Source: Nitriliruptoria bacterium
GTDB taxonomy: Bacteria; Actinomycetota; Nitriliruptoria; Euzebyales; Egibacteraceae
DNA: 32,077 nt
Direction: 5' to 3'
Assembly: GCA_003553565.1 (NCBI GenBank)
Contig: PWER01000038.1
Span: forward strand, 1 to 32,077
Shown: piece after piece, positions 6,714 to 13,487 of the stretch
Position numbering within the stretch: the stretch's first letter is position 1
Layout: each line of letters starts with the position of its first letter
Made by a program: the position numbers and the translations under genes
The notes under the pieces: generated by a model
The model's database searches: none
Told to the model about the DNA's origin: nothing
What the model saw: the letters and a program-made list of their open reading frames with translations, nothing else

Positions 6714-7718
6714 ATGAGCGCGGCCGACCGTCACGACGACCCGGATCGCCCCCGAGCGGCCCGCGCTGGGCCCACCGGGACCCGCGCGGCGATCTACGAG
6801 CGCCTGCGCGCCCACGGCGAGGCGCTGACCGTGCGCGACGTGGCCGAGGCGTTCGCGGTGCACCCCAACGTGGCCCGCACCCATCTCCAGAAGCTCGTCG
6901 GGGACGGGCTGGTGCAGGTCGACGAGCGCAAGCGCCCCGAGGGCGGCCGGCCCGCTCGGGTCTACCAGGCGGATCCCGAGGCGGCGTCCCGCCCGCCTGG
7001 TGCGCAGGACGCTGCGCCGCCGCGGTCGGAGGCCTCGGCCGAGGCCGACCCCGCCGCGCACACGCTGGTCAAGCTGCTCGCCGAGCTCGCCGAGCGTCCT
7101 GCCCGCGGCGCCGTGCCGCATCCGCTGGCGCGGGCCCACGAGGCGGCCGTGGCCGAGGGGCAGCGGCTGGCTGCGGCGGTGGCCCGCGAGTCGATGCCGC
7201 TGTCGTTCGTGGAGGCGGTCACGCGGGCGGTCGACGCGCTGCGACCGGCCCTGCCGGCAGCGCGGGTGGTGCGCGCTGCCGAGGAGGCGGTCGATGTCGC
7301 CGGGATCGACGGGGCGTTCCGTCTGCTGGGCGCTCACCGGCCGCGGCTGGCGCGCGCCCTCGAGCGCGGCCTGATCACCGGCGCGCTCGGCAGCCTCGGG
7401 CTGACCGCGGCGGTATCCGAGCAGGGAGTCGGGGTGCTGCGGTTGAGCCCCACGGCGTCCGGCGCGCGTGCAGCGACGCTGCCCGCTGCCCGCGTCGATG
7501 CCCGCGGTGAGGGGCGTGACGAGGGCGTCGCCCGAGCCCGCGCCGCGCTCGACGGCCTGGTGGCCGGGCAGGTGCTGGAGGTGCTCGCCGACGGGCCCGG
7601 CGCCCCGGCGGCGTTCGCGCGCTGGGCCGACCGCGCCGGCCACCGCCTGCTCGGGGTGGAGCGCGTCGAGGACGCGCAGGGCCCGGCGGTGCGCCTGCTG
7701 CTGCGCCGGGGCGGGTGA
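6714..7718 (+). CDS. Winged-helix regulator fused to a cysteine-less TusA-like domain
   Basis: The 334-residue protein starts at an ATG preceded by TGGAGG. Residues about 25-80 form an ArsR/MarR-like winged helix (LTVRDVAEAFAVHPNVARTHL, then a GLVQVDERKRPEGGRPARVY wing), resembling SufR-type regulators. A middle helical region (about 110-245) shows no motif I know. Residues about 260-334 match the TusA/SirA sulfur-carrier fold: DARG, ARAALDGLVAGQVLEVLADGP, FARWADRAGHRLLGVE, then a final beta strand. The catalytic segment, normally DxRGxxCPxP, reads DARGEGRDEG, and no Cys occurs anywhere in the protein. It therefore cannot carry persulfide or bind an Fe-S cluster through Cys. The likely role is DNA binding with a repurposed TusA fold for ligand sensing or dimerisation; the target is unknown. 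Confidence 0.75.
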   Translation: MSAADRHDDPDRPRAARAGPTGTRAAIYERLRAHGEALTVRDVAEAFAVHPNVARTHLQKLVGDGLVQVDERKRPEGGRPARVYQADPEAASRPPGAQDAAPPRSEASAEADPAAHTLVKLLAELAERPARGAVPHPLARAHEAAVAEGQRLAAAVARESMPLSFVEAVTRAVDALRPALPAARVVRAAEEAVDVAGIDGAFRLLGAHRPRLARALERGLITGALGSLGLTAAVSEQGVGVLRLSPTASGARAATLPAARVDARGEGRDEGVARARAALDGLVAGQVLEVLADGPGAPAAFARWADRAGHRLLGVERVEDAQGPAVRLLLRRGG

Positions 7719-7774
7719 GCCCGCTGCTTCCCCGGCTCACCGCGACGTCGGGGGGATCTGCCCGCGCACAGAGC

Positions 7775-7803
7775 GACGCCCCCGCGCTGTGCGCGGGGGC
7801 GTC
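7775..7803 (+). terminator. Perfect 13-bp hairpin terminator after the HTH-TusA gene
   Basis: Arms 7775-7787 and 7791-7803 (GACGCCCCCGCGC and its exact reverse complement) enclose a 3-nt loop TGT, 57 bp after the stop codon. There is no T-tract, as is common in high-GC actinobacteria. The symmetry means it could also end the minus-strand transcript that would carry the mini-ORF at 7974-8021. Confidence 0.75.
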
Positions 7804-7858
7804 AGCATCCAAGCACTCGTCGAGGTCTTGTCGCGTTCCCCGGAGGTGATCCGCGCAG

Positions 7859-7975
7859 AGCGGTCAGACCGGGAGGGTGGGCGCGACCAACTCCCACGAC
7901 CCGCGAGCGGGTGACGAGGTTGGATTCGCCAGAAGCCAGGACATCCGGTTCGGATGCTGGAACCGGCTGACCGCT
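7859..7975. other. Nested inverted repeats, candidate structured RNA
   Basis: An outer stem of 9 bp (7859-7867 with 7967-7975), extendable by 4 bp past one bulged base, closes a 99-nt interior. Inside are a 7-bp perfect stem (7945-7951 with 7960-7966, 8-nt loop), a 5-bp stem (7887-7891 with 7919-7923) and, nested in the latter, a 5-bp stem (7899-7903 with 7908-7912). No coding frame here has recognisable content. The outer stem begins at the stop codon of the minus-strand mini-ORF, which favours the minus strand, but the pairings are possible on either strand. I do not recognise it as a known riboswitch class. Confidence 0.4.
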
Positions 7976-8021
7976 AGCGGCTCATCACCTCGACGGTCGC
8001 GCGTTGCGTACCGGGTTGCAT
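7974..8021 (-). CDS. Mini-ORF (15 aa) behind an exceptionally long Shine-Dalgarno
   Basis: The minus strand encodes the peptide MQPGTQRATVEVMSR, ending in TAG. Its ATG is 10 nt behind AAAGGAGGT (complement of 8032-8040). The surrounding 19 nt (complement of 8024-8042) can pair throughout with the usual actinobacterial 16S rRNA 3' end, with one G-U wobble. A -10-like TACGGT lies on the same strand at 8055-8060. Structured sequence follows directly after the stop, then the hairpin at 7775-7803. No gene follows on this strand, so the transcript seems free-standing. I do not recognise the peptide. It could be a leader peptide, a small protein, or a ribosome-binding RNA in which translation is incidental. 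Confidence 0.45.
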   Translation of the reverse strand: MQPGTQRATVEVMSR

Positions 8022-8023
8022 GC

Positions 8024-8042
8024 GCTGGACCACCTCCTTTCT
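8024..8042 (-). promoter_or_regulatory. 19-nt extended Shine-Dalgarno / anti-16S-end sequence
   Basis: The minus-strand sequence AGAAAGGAGGTGGTCCAGC is complementary to the conserved bacterial 16S rRNA 3' end (GCUGGAUCACCUCCUUUCU) at 18 positions plus one G-U pair. Ordinary genes in this window show 4-6 nt of Shine-Dalgarno pairing. Confidence 0.6.
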
Positions 8043-8054
8043 GTCGTGCCGCAC

Positions 8055-8060
8055 ACCGTA
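8055..8060 (-). promoter_or_regulatory. Candidate -10 element for the mini-ORF transcript
   Basis: TACGGT on the minus strand lies 14 nt upstream of the extended Shine-Dalgarno, which would give a very short leader. No clear -35 hexamer is seen. Confidence 0.35.
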
Positions 8061-8220
8061 GCAAGCCTGCTGCGCGCGCGCCCGCAGCGCGCGCCCGCGC
8101 GGGTCGCGCGCCGCCCGCGCAGCCTCCGACGGCGGGCGCCGGCGTGGGCGCCGGGTACCGTGCGGGTGGCGCCGCACCGGCACGTGAGCGGCGTGGTGTC
8201 GCACTCGGCAGGAGGAGCTG

Positions 8221-9150
8221 ATGGCGCTGCTGATCGACGAGCCCGCATGGGTGCCCCGCGAGGTCGGGGTCGTCCGCGTGACCGGTCACGACCGGCTGCA
8301 CTACCTGCACCAGCTGCTGAGCCAGCACCTCGAGCAGGCCGAGCCCGGCGACGTCGCCGACTTCCTCTACCTCGACGCCAAGGGGGTGGCGCACGCGGCC
8401 GGCCGCGCTGTGGTGCACGCCGAGGCGGTCCTGCTGCTCGTGCCGCCCGCGGTGGTCGAGAGCCTCGCCGGCGCCCTCGAGCAGTTCAAGTTCCTGATGG
8501 ACGTCAAGGCCGAGGACGCCTCGGCCGAGATCGACCTGGTCAGCGTCCGCGGACCGGAGCCGATCACCCAGCCCGGTGCCCGCGACGAGCCGATGACCGC
8601 GGCCCCCCACGGCGACGGTCTGGTGCTGCGCGACCGCTGGGGCGGCATCGACCTGCTGGGCAGCCCCGCGTGGGTCGCCGAGCGCACCGCCGGGCTCGGG
8701 CTGCCGCGGGCCGAGCCCGAGGACTGGCAGCGCTGGCGCATCCTGCACGGCGAGCCGGACTGGCACCACGAGCTCGCCACGGGCCGACGTCCCCAGGAGC
8801 TCGGGTTGCTGCCCACCCACGTCCACCTGCGCAAGGGCTGCTACCCCGGCCAGGAGTCGATCGCCAAGATGCACAACCTCGGGCGGCTGCGGCGCGCGCT
8901 GCACGTCGTCGAGCTCGACGGGCCGGTCGGCGCCGACACGCCGCTGACCGCCGGCGAGAAGGCGGGTGAGGTCACCAGCGTCGCCCGCCACGGCGAGGGG
9001 TCGGTGGCCCTCGCGCTGCTGCCGCTGGATCGCACCACCGGCGAGCCGCCCGGCGGCGGTGAGGTCTGGGCCGGGTCGGTGCCCGGTCGGGTCCGGGCGC
9101 GGGTCGGGGCCGGCCTGCCCCAGCCGGGCGATCCCGCAGGTGCGGCCTAG
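8221..9150 (+). CDS. ygfZ: YgfZ/GcvT-like folate-binding protein
   Basis: YgfZ-family proteins bind tetrahydrofolate and help maintain certain Fe-S enzymes. The 309-residue protein starts at an ATG directly after GGAGGAGCTG. The family signature KGCYPGQE is at residues 205-212, with the conserved Cys at 207. The N-terminal part shows the GcvT-like beginning (VRVTGHDRLHYLHQLLSQ, then FLYLDAKG) and the C-terminal barrel follows the signature. The stop codon lies in a 14-bp palindrome shared with the converging bcp gene, 6 bp away. The upstream regulator with a TusA-like domain may share a link to Fe-S or sulfur metabolism, but the 500-bp interval and the terminator separate their transcripts. 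Confidence 0.93.
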   Translation: MALLIDEPAWVPREVGVVRVTGHDRLHYLHQLLSQHLEQAEPGDVADFLYLDAKGVAHAAGRAVVHAEAVLLLVPPAVVESLAGALEQFKFLMDVKAEDASAEIDLVSVRGPEPITQPGARDEPMTAAPHGDGLVLRDRWGGIDLLGSPAWVAERTAGLGLPRAEPEDWQRWRILHGEPDWHHELATGRRPQELGLLPTHVHLRKGCYPGQESIAKMHNLGRLRRALHVVELDGPVGADTPLTAGEKAGEVTSVARHGEGSVALALLPLDRTTGEPPGGGEVWAGSVPGRVRARVGAGLPQPGDPAGAA

Positions 9151-9160
9151 CTGCAGCTAG
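9147..9160. terminator. 14-bp palindrome covering both stop codons of ygfZ and bcp
   Basis: CTAGCTGCAGCTAG is a perfect palindrome. It includes the TAG of ygfZ (9148-9150) and, on the other strand, the TAG of bcp (9157-9159). It may act as a minimal bidirectional terminator, though such a short element without a loop is weak by itself. Confidence 0.4.
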
Positions 9161-9627
9161 CGCGCCAGCGCGCGCAGGGCCTCCAGCGCCGCAGCTGACT
9201 GCTGGGTGGGGCTGATGCCTGGCACGGCCGCAGCGATCCGGCCCTCGGCGTCGATCACCACCGAGGAGCGGATGACGCCGTGGCGCACCTCGCCATCGCG
9301 GTGCTTCTCGCCCCACGCGCCGTAGGCGTCGATCGCCTCGCGCTGCGGGTCGGCGAGCAGCCGGTGCGGCAGCGCGTGCTTGGTGGCGAAGCGCGACAGC
9401 TGCTCGACCGGGTCGGGGCTGATGCCTGCCACCGCCGCGCCGAGGGCGGTGAGCTCGCCCCAGTGATCGCGCACATCGCACGCCTGGCTGGTGCAGCCCG
9501 GCGTGTCGGCCTTGGGATAGAAGTAGACGACCACGGGCTGGCCACGGTGATCCGACAGGCGCCAGAGCGCGCCGTCCTGGTCGGGCAGGGCGATCTCGGG
9601 GGCGGGCTCGCCAACGGTGACGTCCAC
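9157..9627 (-). CDS. bcp: Thiol peroxidase of the BCP/PrxQ family
   Basis: This 156-residue peroxiredoxin reduces hydroperoxides in the cytosol. The N-terminal part has the thioredoxin-fold opening VGEPAPEIALPDQDG. The peroxidatic Cys is C45 in TPGCT and a resolving Cys follows at C50 (TSQAC), the spacing of two-Cys BCP enzymes. YFYPKADTPG, FAxKHxLPHRLLADP and GVIRSSVVID also fit the family. GTG 9627 was chosen because GAGAGGAG lies 5 nt upstream and the product then begins exactly at the family's usual N-terminus; longer readings lack similarity. It is divergent from the LMW phosphatase gene. Given mshA and mshD in the window, mycothiol-linked reductants are a possible electron source, which is inference. 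Confidence 0.94.
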   Translation of the reverse strand: MDVTVGEPAPEIALPDQDGALWRLSDHRGQPVVVYFYPKADTPGCTSQACDVRDHWGELTALGAAVAGISPDPVEQLSRFATKHALPHRLLADPQREAIDAYGAWGEKHRDGEVRHGVIRSSVVIDAEGRIAAAVPGISPTQQSAAALEALRALAR

Positions 9628-9704
9628 GGGTGCTCCTCTCGCGACGGGCCACCCGACCCGGTGGCGGGCGGACGGCCGGCTCGTGGTGGGCGCGATGGAG
9701 ACGC

Positions 9705-9710
9705 TAGCCT
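9705..9710 (+). promoter_or_regulatory. Leaderless-type -10 element for the LMW-PTP/kinase operon
   Basis: TAGCCT lies 8 nt before ATG 9719 with no Shine-Dalgarno in between. This also supports 9719 as the start over upstream in-frame codons. Confidence 0.6.
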
Positions 9711-9718
9711 GCCACCTC

Positions 9719-10192
9719 ATGCGAGTGCTGTTCGTGTGCATGGGCAACATCTGCCGGTCCCCCACCGCCGAGGCCGCGTTCCGCGAGGCCCTGGAGCAGG
9801 AGGGGCTCACCGCTGCGGTCGACGTGGACTCGGCCGGGCTGGGACGCTGGCACCTCGGCGACCCGCCGGACCCGCGCATGCGCGCCGCCGGCGAGCGCGA
9901 CGGCCTGGCCATCGACGGGCGCGCCCGCTTGGTGCGACCCGACGACTTCGAGACCTTCGATGTGGTCCTCGCGATGGACCGCTCCAACCACGAGCAGCTG
10001 CTCGCGCTGGCGCCCGACGCCGAGGCCCGCGAGAAGGTCCGCCTGTTCCGCGACTTCGACGCCGAGGCCAACGCGCCCGACACGCCCGACCCGTACTACG
10101 AGGGGAACTTCGACGAGGTCGTGGCGATCGCGCGGCGTGGGGCCGCGGGGCTGCTCGAGCACCTGCGCCCGCAGCTGGAGCGCACGCGCTGA
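9719..10192 (+). CDS. Low-molecular-weight phosphotyrosine-type phosphatase
   Basis: The 157-residue protein is full length for the LMW-PTP family. The phosphate-binding loop C-x5-R is at C7-R13 (VCMGNICRS), and the general-acid Asp is in DPYY at 124-127. The stop TGA overlaps the CTG that most likely starts the fructosamine-kinase gene. This pairing is known: bacterial LMW-PTP-A enzymes next to fructosamine-3-kinase homologues were shown by the Van Schaftingen group to dephosphorylate protein-bound ribulosamine 5-phosphate before the kinase acts. A deglycation role is thus more likely here than tyrosine-phosphate signalling, though the sequence alone does not exclude the latter. Confidence 0.93.
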   Translation: MRVLFVCMGNICRSPTAEAAFREALEQEGLTAAVDVDSAGLGRWHLGDPPDPRMRAAGERDGLAIDGRARLVRPDDFETFDVVLAMDRSNHEQLLALAPDAEAREKVRLFRDFDAEANAPDTPDPYYEGNFDEVVAIARRGAAGLLEHLRPQLERTR

Positions 10193-10968
10193 GCGGCCCG
10201 CAGCTCGCCGACGAGCGCTGGCGCCCCCTGGGCGGCGGCTCGATCTGCGCGGTGTGGCGGGCCCGCACGGTCGAGGGCACGCCGGTGGTGGTCAAGGACA
10301 CCCCCTACGACGCGACGGTCGAGGCCGACGGCCTCGCCGCGCTCGCCGAGGCGGGCGCGCCGGTCCCCGCCGTCCTGGCCGTCGAGCCGCGCCGGCTGGT
10401 CCTCGAGCACGTCAGCGGCCCGGCGGACTGGGCCGGGCTCGGCGAGGCCGTGGCGCAGCTCCACCGCCGCACCGGCTCGGCCTACGGCTGGCACCGCGAC
10501 AACCTCATCGGCGAGCTGACCCAGCCCAACGGCCAGCACCACCACTGGCCCACCTTCTTCGCCGAGCAGCGCCTGCGGCCGTTCCTGGACGTGCCCGCCC
10601 TGCCCCACGACGTGCGCGCTCGCCTGGAGCGCGCCTGCGAGGGGCCCCTGGCCGAGGTGCTGCCCGCCGACCCGCCCGCGAGCCTCATCCACGGCGACCT
10701 GTGGGCCGGCAACGTGGTGGAGGGCCGCTGGCTGATCGACCCGGCGGTCAACCACGCCGACCGGGAGCTCGAGCTCGCCTTCACCGCGCTGTTCGGGGGT
10801 CTCCCCGACGCCTTCTGGGCCGCCTACCAGCGGACCTGGCCGCTCGAGCCCGGCTGGGAGGAGCGCCGACCCGTGCTGCAGCTCTACCACCTCCTGGTGC
10901 ACGTCGCCCACTTCGGCACCGGCTATGTGGCGCCGGTGGCCGCCCGACTCGACGCGGTCGGCTGGTAG
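10189..10968 (+). CDS. Fructosamine/ribulosamine kinase family protein (CTG start)
   Basis: This 259-residue protein belongs to the fructosamine-kinase family (PF03881, APH fold), which phosphorylates ketosamines on glycated proteins so that they fall apart. The glycine-rich loop GGGSICAVWRA is at residues 15-25, the catalytic loop HGDLWAGN at 168-175, and IDPA with the metal-binding Asp follows. The C-terminal FGGLP, AYQRTWPLEPGWEERR and LYHLLVHVAHFG are family-typical. No ATG, GTG or TTG lies between the phosphatase end and the nucleotide loop; the first GTG would remove that loop. I therefore place the start at CTG 10189, which overlaps the previous stop as CTGA and has GGAG 8 nt upstream. 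Confidence 0.85.
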   Translation: MSGPQLADERWRPLGGGSICAVWRARTVEGTPVVVKDTPYDATVEADGLAALAEAGAPVPAVLAVEPRRLVLEHVSGPADWAGLGEAVAQLHRRTGSAYGWHRDNLIGELTQPNGQHHHWPTFFAEQRLRPFLDVPALPHDVRARLERACEGPLAEVLPADPPASLIHGDLWAGNVVEGRWLIDPAVNHADRELELAFTALFGGLPDAFWAAYQRTWPLEPGWEERRPVLQLYHLLVHVAHFGTGYVAPVAARLDAVGW

Positions 10969-11075
10969 GCACTGGATGCCCAGCGCCCCGCGCGGGGGGC
11001 TGCAGGCATGCCAGGCGTGCCCCCCGGCGACAGGATGGGTCCCGGCCTGACCGCACACCACCACCGGAGCACACG

Positions 11076-11594
11076 ATGAGCGACGAGCCGCACGACACCG
11101 CCGAGGTGTTCGTCGAGATCCCGAAGGGGTCGCGCAACAAGTACGAGTGGCATCTGCGCGAGCGCCGCTTCAAGCTCGACCGCATGCTGTTCAGCGCGGT
11201 CCAGTACCCGGGCGACTACGGGTTCATCCCGCGCACCTGGGCCGAGGACGAGGACCCGCTCGATGCGCTGGTCGTGCTGGGCGAGCCCACCTTCGCGGGC
11301 TGCATCATCGAGGCGCGCATGGTCGGCATCTTCTACATGACCGATGAGAAGGGCCCCGACGCGAAGATCATCACCGTGCCCGAGGTGGATCCGCGCTGGG
11401 AGTTCGTCACCGAGCTCGCCGACCTGCCCAAGCACACGCTCGATGAGATCGCCCACTTCTTCTCCATCTACAAGGACCTCGAGAAGAAGAACGTGGAGGT
11501 GCAGGGCTTCGGGAGCCGCGAGGACGCCCTCAAGGAGGTCGCCAAGGACCGCGACCGGTTCCGCATGCTCGACGACCGCCCGCCGATGCCGTGA
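11076..11594 (+). CDS. ppa: Inorganic pyrophosphatase (family I)
   Basis: The cytosolic enzyme hydrolyses pyrophosphate to drive biosynthesis. Its 172 residues are typical for prokaryotic family I. Visible signatures are VEIPKGSRNKYE, YPGDYGFIP, and the metal-binding DEDPLDALV, with VPEVDPRW further on. CGGAG lies 7 nt before the ATG. The stop overlaps the GTG of the S9 peptidase gene (GTGA), so both are translated from one message. The 107 bp before it contain a GC-rich palindrome (CCCCGCGCGGGG) but no clear promoter. Confidence 0.97.
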   Translation: MSDEPHDTAEVFVEIPKGSRNKYEWHLRERRFKLDRMLFSAVQYPGDYGFIPRTWAEDEDPLDALVVLGEPTFAGCIIEARMVGIFYMTDEKGPDAKIITVPEVDPRWEFVTELADLPKHTLDEIAHFFSIYKDLEKKNVEVQGFGSREDALKEVAKDRDRFRMLDDRPPMP

Positions 11595-13474
11595 GCGCCG
11601 CCCACGAGCCCTCCGAGGCGACCCTCGCGCTGGTCGACCGGTGGCTGGCGGTGCGCGCCGCTCGAGGTGGCGTCCGCGCCGCCGACGGCGCGCTGGTGTG
11701 CCGCAGCGACCTGTCCGGGCGGCCGCAGGCGTGGCGCGTGCCACCGGCGGCCGAGGCCGGCCACGAGTCCGGCGACCGCGGGCGCGAGCCGGCCGCGACG
11801 GCCGCGTCCGAGACGGCCATGCCGCCACCGTCGGTGTGGCCGCAGCCGCTGACCGCGGTCGATCGGGTCGAGGCGCTGCTGGCGCACCCGACCGACGCCA
11901 CCACCCTCGTGGCGCGGGTCGACGTCGGCGGTGACGAGCACAGCCAGATCCACCGCGTGCGCCTGCCCGGCGGCGGCACCGTGCCGCTCACCGACCGGCC
12001 CGAGGCGGTGCACCAGCCCGGGGCGCTGACCGCCGACGGGACCGCGGTGCTGGCGTGTGCCACGCGGCGCGACGGGGTCACCTTCGACCTGTGGCGGATG
12101 CCGTTGGACGGCAGTGAGCCGCAGCTGGTGGCGCAGCTGCACGGCGCCAACCGCGTGAGCGAGGCCACCCCCGACGGCGAGGTCGTGGTGACCCACCCGA
12201 CCTCGAACATGGAGTCGTCGGTGTGGCTGCTGGCCGCCGACGGGACCGTGCGCTGGCGGTGGGGCGACGACGTGGCGGCACGCCACCAGACCGCCGGCCC
12301 GCTGCCCGACGGCGGCTGGCTGGCGGTCAGCGACCGCGACGGCGAGTGGCTGCGTCTGGGCACCCTCGACGAGCGCGGCACCTGGACGCCGCTTCCCGCC
12401 GAGGCCGAGGCCGAGGCCGACATCGACGCTGCCGAGGCCCGTGACGGGCTGGCCGCCTGGGCCCGCAACGAGGGCGGGCTCAGCGCGCTGCACCTCGCAA
12501 CGGCCGGCGCGCTCACCCAGGCCCAGCAGATCGCCCTGCCCACCGGCGTCGTCGAGGACCTCCACGTGCCTGCCGGCGGCGCCGAGGCGCTGTTCACCTT
12601 CAGCGGCCCCCGCCACGCACCCAACGTGTGGCGCGCCGATCCGCGCACCGCCACCGCGCGACCGCTGACCGCGGCCCCGACCGGAGGCATCGACCTCGCC
12701 GCCCAGCCCGAGCCGACCGTTGCCCACCTCACCGCCCACGACGGGGAGACGATCCCGCTGTGGCTCACCCGCCCGGAGGGGTCACAGCGACCCCCGGTCG
12801 TGGTGTGGCTGCACGGCGGCCCCGAGTCGCAGGCGCGCCCGGCGTTCAACCCGTTGGTCGGGTTGCTGGTCGAGGCCGGCTACGCCGTGGCCCAGCCCAA
12901 CGTGCGGGGCTCGACCGGCTACGGTCGGCGCTTCGCCGCGCTCGACGACCGCGAGCTGCGCGCCGATGCGATCACTGACGTGAGCACCGTCGGGGCGTGG
13001 CTGGCCCAGCGCGACGACCTCGACGGGCAGCGGATCGCGGTCGGTGGTGGGTCCTATGGCGGGTATCTGACGCTCGCCGCTCTGGTCGCCGACCCCGACC
13101 GGTGGGCGGCCGGCATCGACATCGTCGGCATCGCCGACCTCGAGACGTTCCTGGAGCGCACCGCCGGCTACCGCCGTGCGCTGCGCGAGGCCGAGTACGG
13201 CTCGCTGGAGCATGACCGGGCGACGCTGCGGGCGCTCAGCCCCCTGCATCGCGTCGAGGCGATCACCGCGCCGCTGCTGGTGCTGCACGGCCGCAACGAC
13301 CCGCGGGTGCCGGTCAGCGAGGCCGAGCAGATCACCGAGGCCCTGCGCGCGCGGGGACGCACCGTGGCGCTGACGGTCTATGAGGACGAGGGTCACGGCT
13401 TCGCCAAGGACGCCAACCGCCGCGACGCCTGGGCGCGGCTGGTGGCCTTCCTGCACGCGGCCCTGGCGCGCTGA
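11591..13474 (+). CDS. S9-family serine peptidase (acylaminoacyl-peptidase/prolyl oligopeptidase type)
   Basis: The 627-residue enzyme has no signal peptide and should act in the cytosol on short peptides. Residues about 60-375 are a beta-propeller-like region (repeated DxxxWRMPLDG, VWLLAADGT, WRADPRT strands); about 380-627 is the alpha/beta hydrolase domain. The catalytic triad is S488 in GGGSYGGY, D570 in HGRNDPRVP and H602 in EGHGF. VWLHGGPESQ and NVRGSTGYGRRF form the oxyanion region. GTG 11591 overlaps the ppa stop by 4 bp, which supports translational coupling. Its own stop lies inside a short hairpin shared with the converging PATAN gene, 9 bp away. Confidence 0.93.
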   Translation: MSAAHEPSEATLALVDRWLAVRAARGGVRAADGALVCRSDLSGRPQAWRVPPAAEAGHESGDRGREPAATAASETAMPPPSVWPQPLTAVDRVEALLAHPTDATTLVARVDVGGDEHSQIHRVRLPGGGTVPLTDRPEAVHQPGALTADGTAVLACATRRDGVTFDLWRMPLDGSEPQLVAQLHGANRVSEATPDGEVVVTHPTSNMESSVWLLAADGTVRWRWGDDVAARHQTAGPLPDGGWLAVSDRDGEWLRLGTLDERGTWTPLPAEAEAEADIDAAEARDGLAAWARNEGGLSALHLATAGALTQAQQIALPTGVVEDLHVPAGGAEALFTFSGPRHAPNVWRADPRTATARPLTAAPTGGIDLAAQPEPTVAHLTAHDGETIPLWLTRPEGSQRPPVVVWLHGGPESQARPAFNPLVGLLVEAGYAVAQPNVRGSTGYGRRFAALDDRELRADAITDVSTVGAWLAQRDDLDGQRIAVGGGSYGGYLTLAALVADPDRWAAGIDIVGIADLETFLERTAGYRRALREAEYGSLEHDRATLRALSPLHRVEAITAPLLVLHGRNDPRVPVSEAEQITEALRARGRTVALTVYEDEGHGFAKDANRRDAWARLVAFLHAALAR

Positions 13475-13487
13475 CCCGCGCGGTCAG
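13471..13487. terminator. Small hairpin covering the two convergent stop codons
   Basis: CTGACC (13471-13476) and GGTCAG (13482-13487) form a 6-bp stem with a 5-nt loop. The stem contains the TGA of the S9 peptidase gene and the complementary stop of the PATAN gene. It is the only candidate terminator in the 9-bp junction. Confidence 0.4.

Noticed and set aside
8024-8042. Plus-strand match to the 16S rRNA 3' end as a possible rRNA fragment
   Set aside because: Only 19 nt match and the flanks are unrelated to 16S rRNA; it is better read as a minus-strand Shine-Dalgarno.
9960-11594. 544-codon frame that runs into inorganic pyrophosphatase
   Set aside because: Only the part from ATG 11076 has family similarity; the rest overlaps the phosphatase and kinase genes out of frame.
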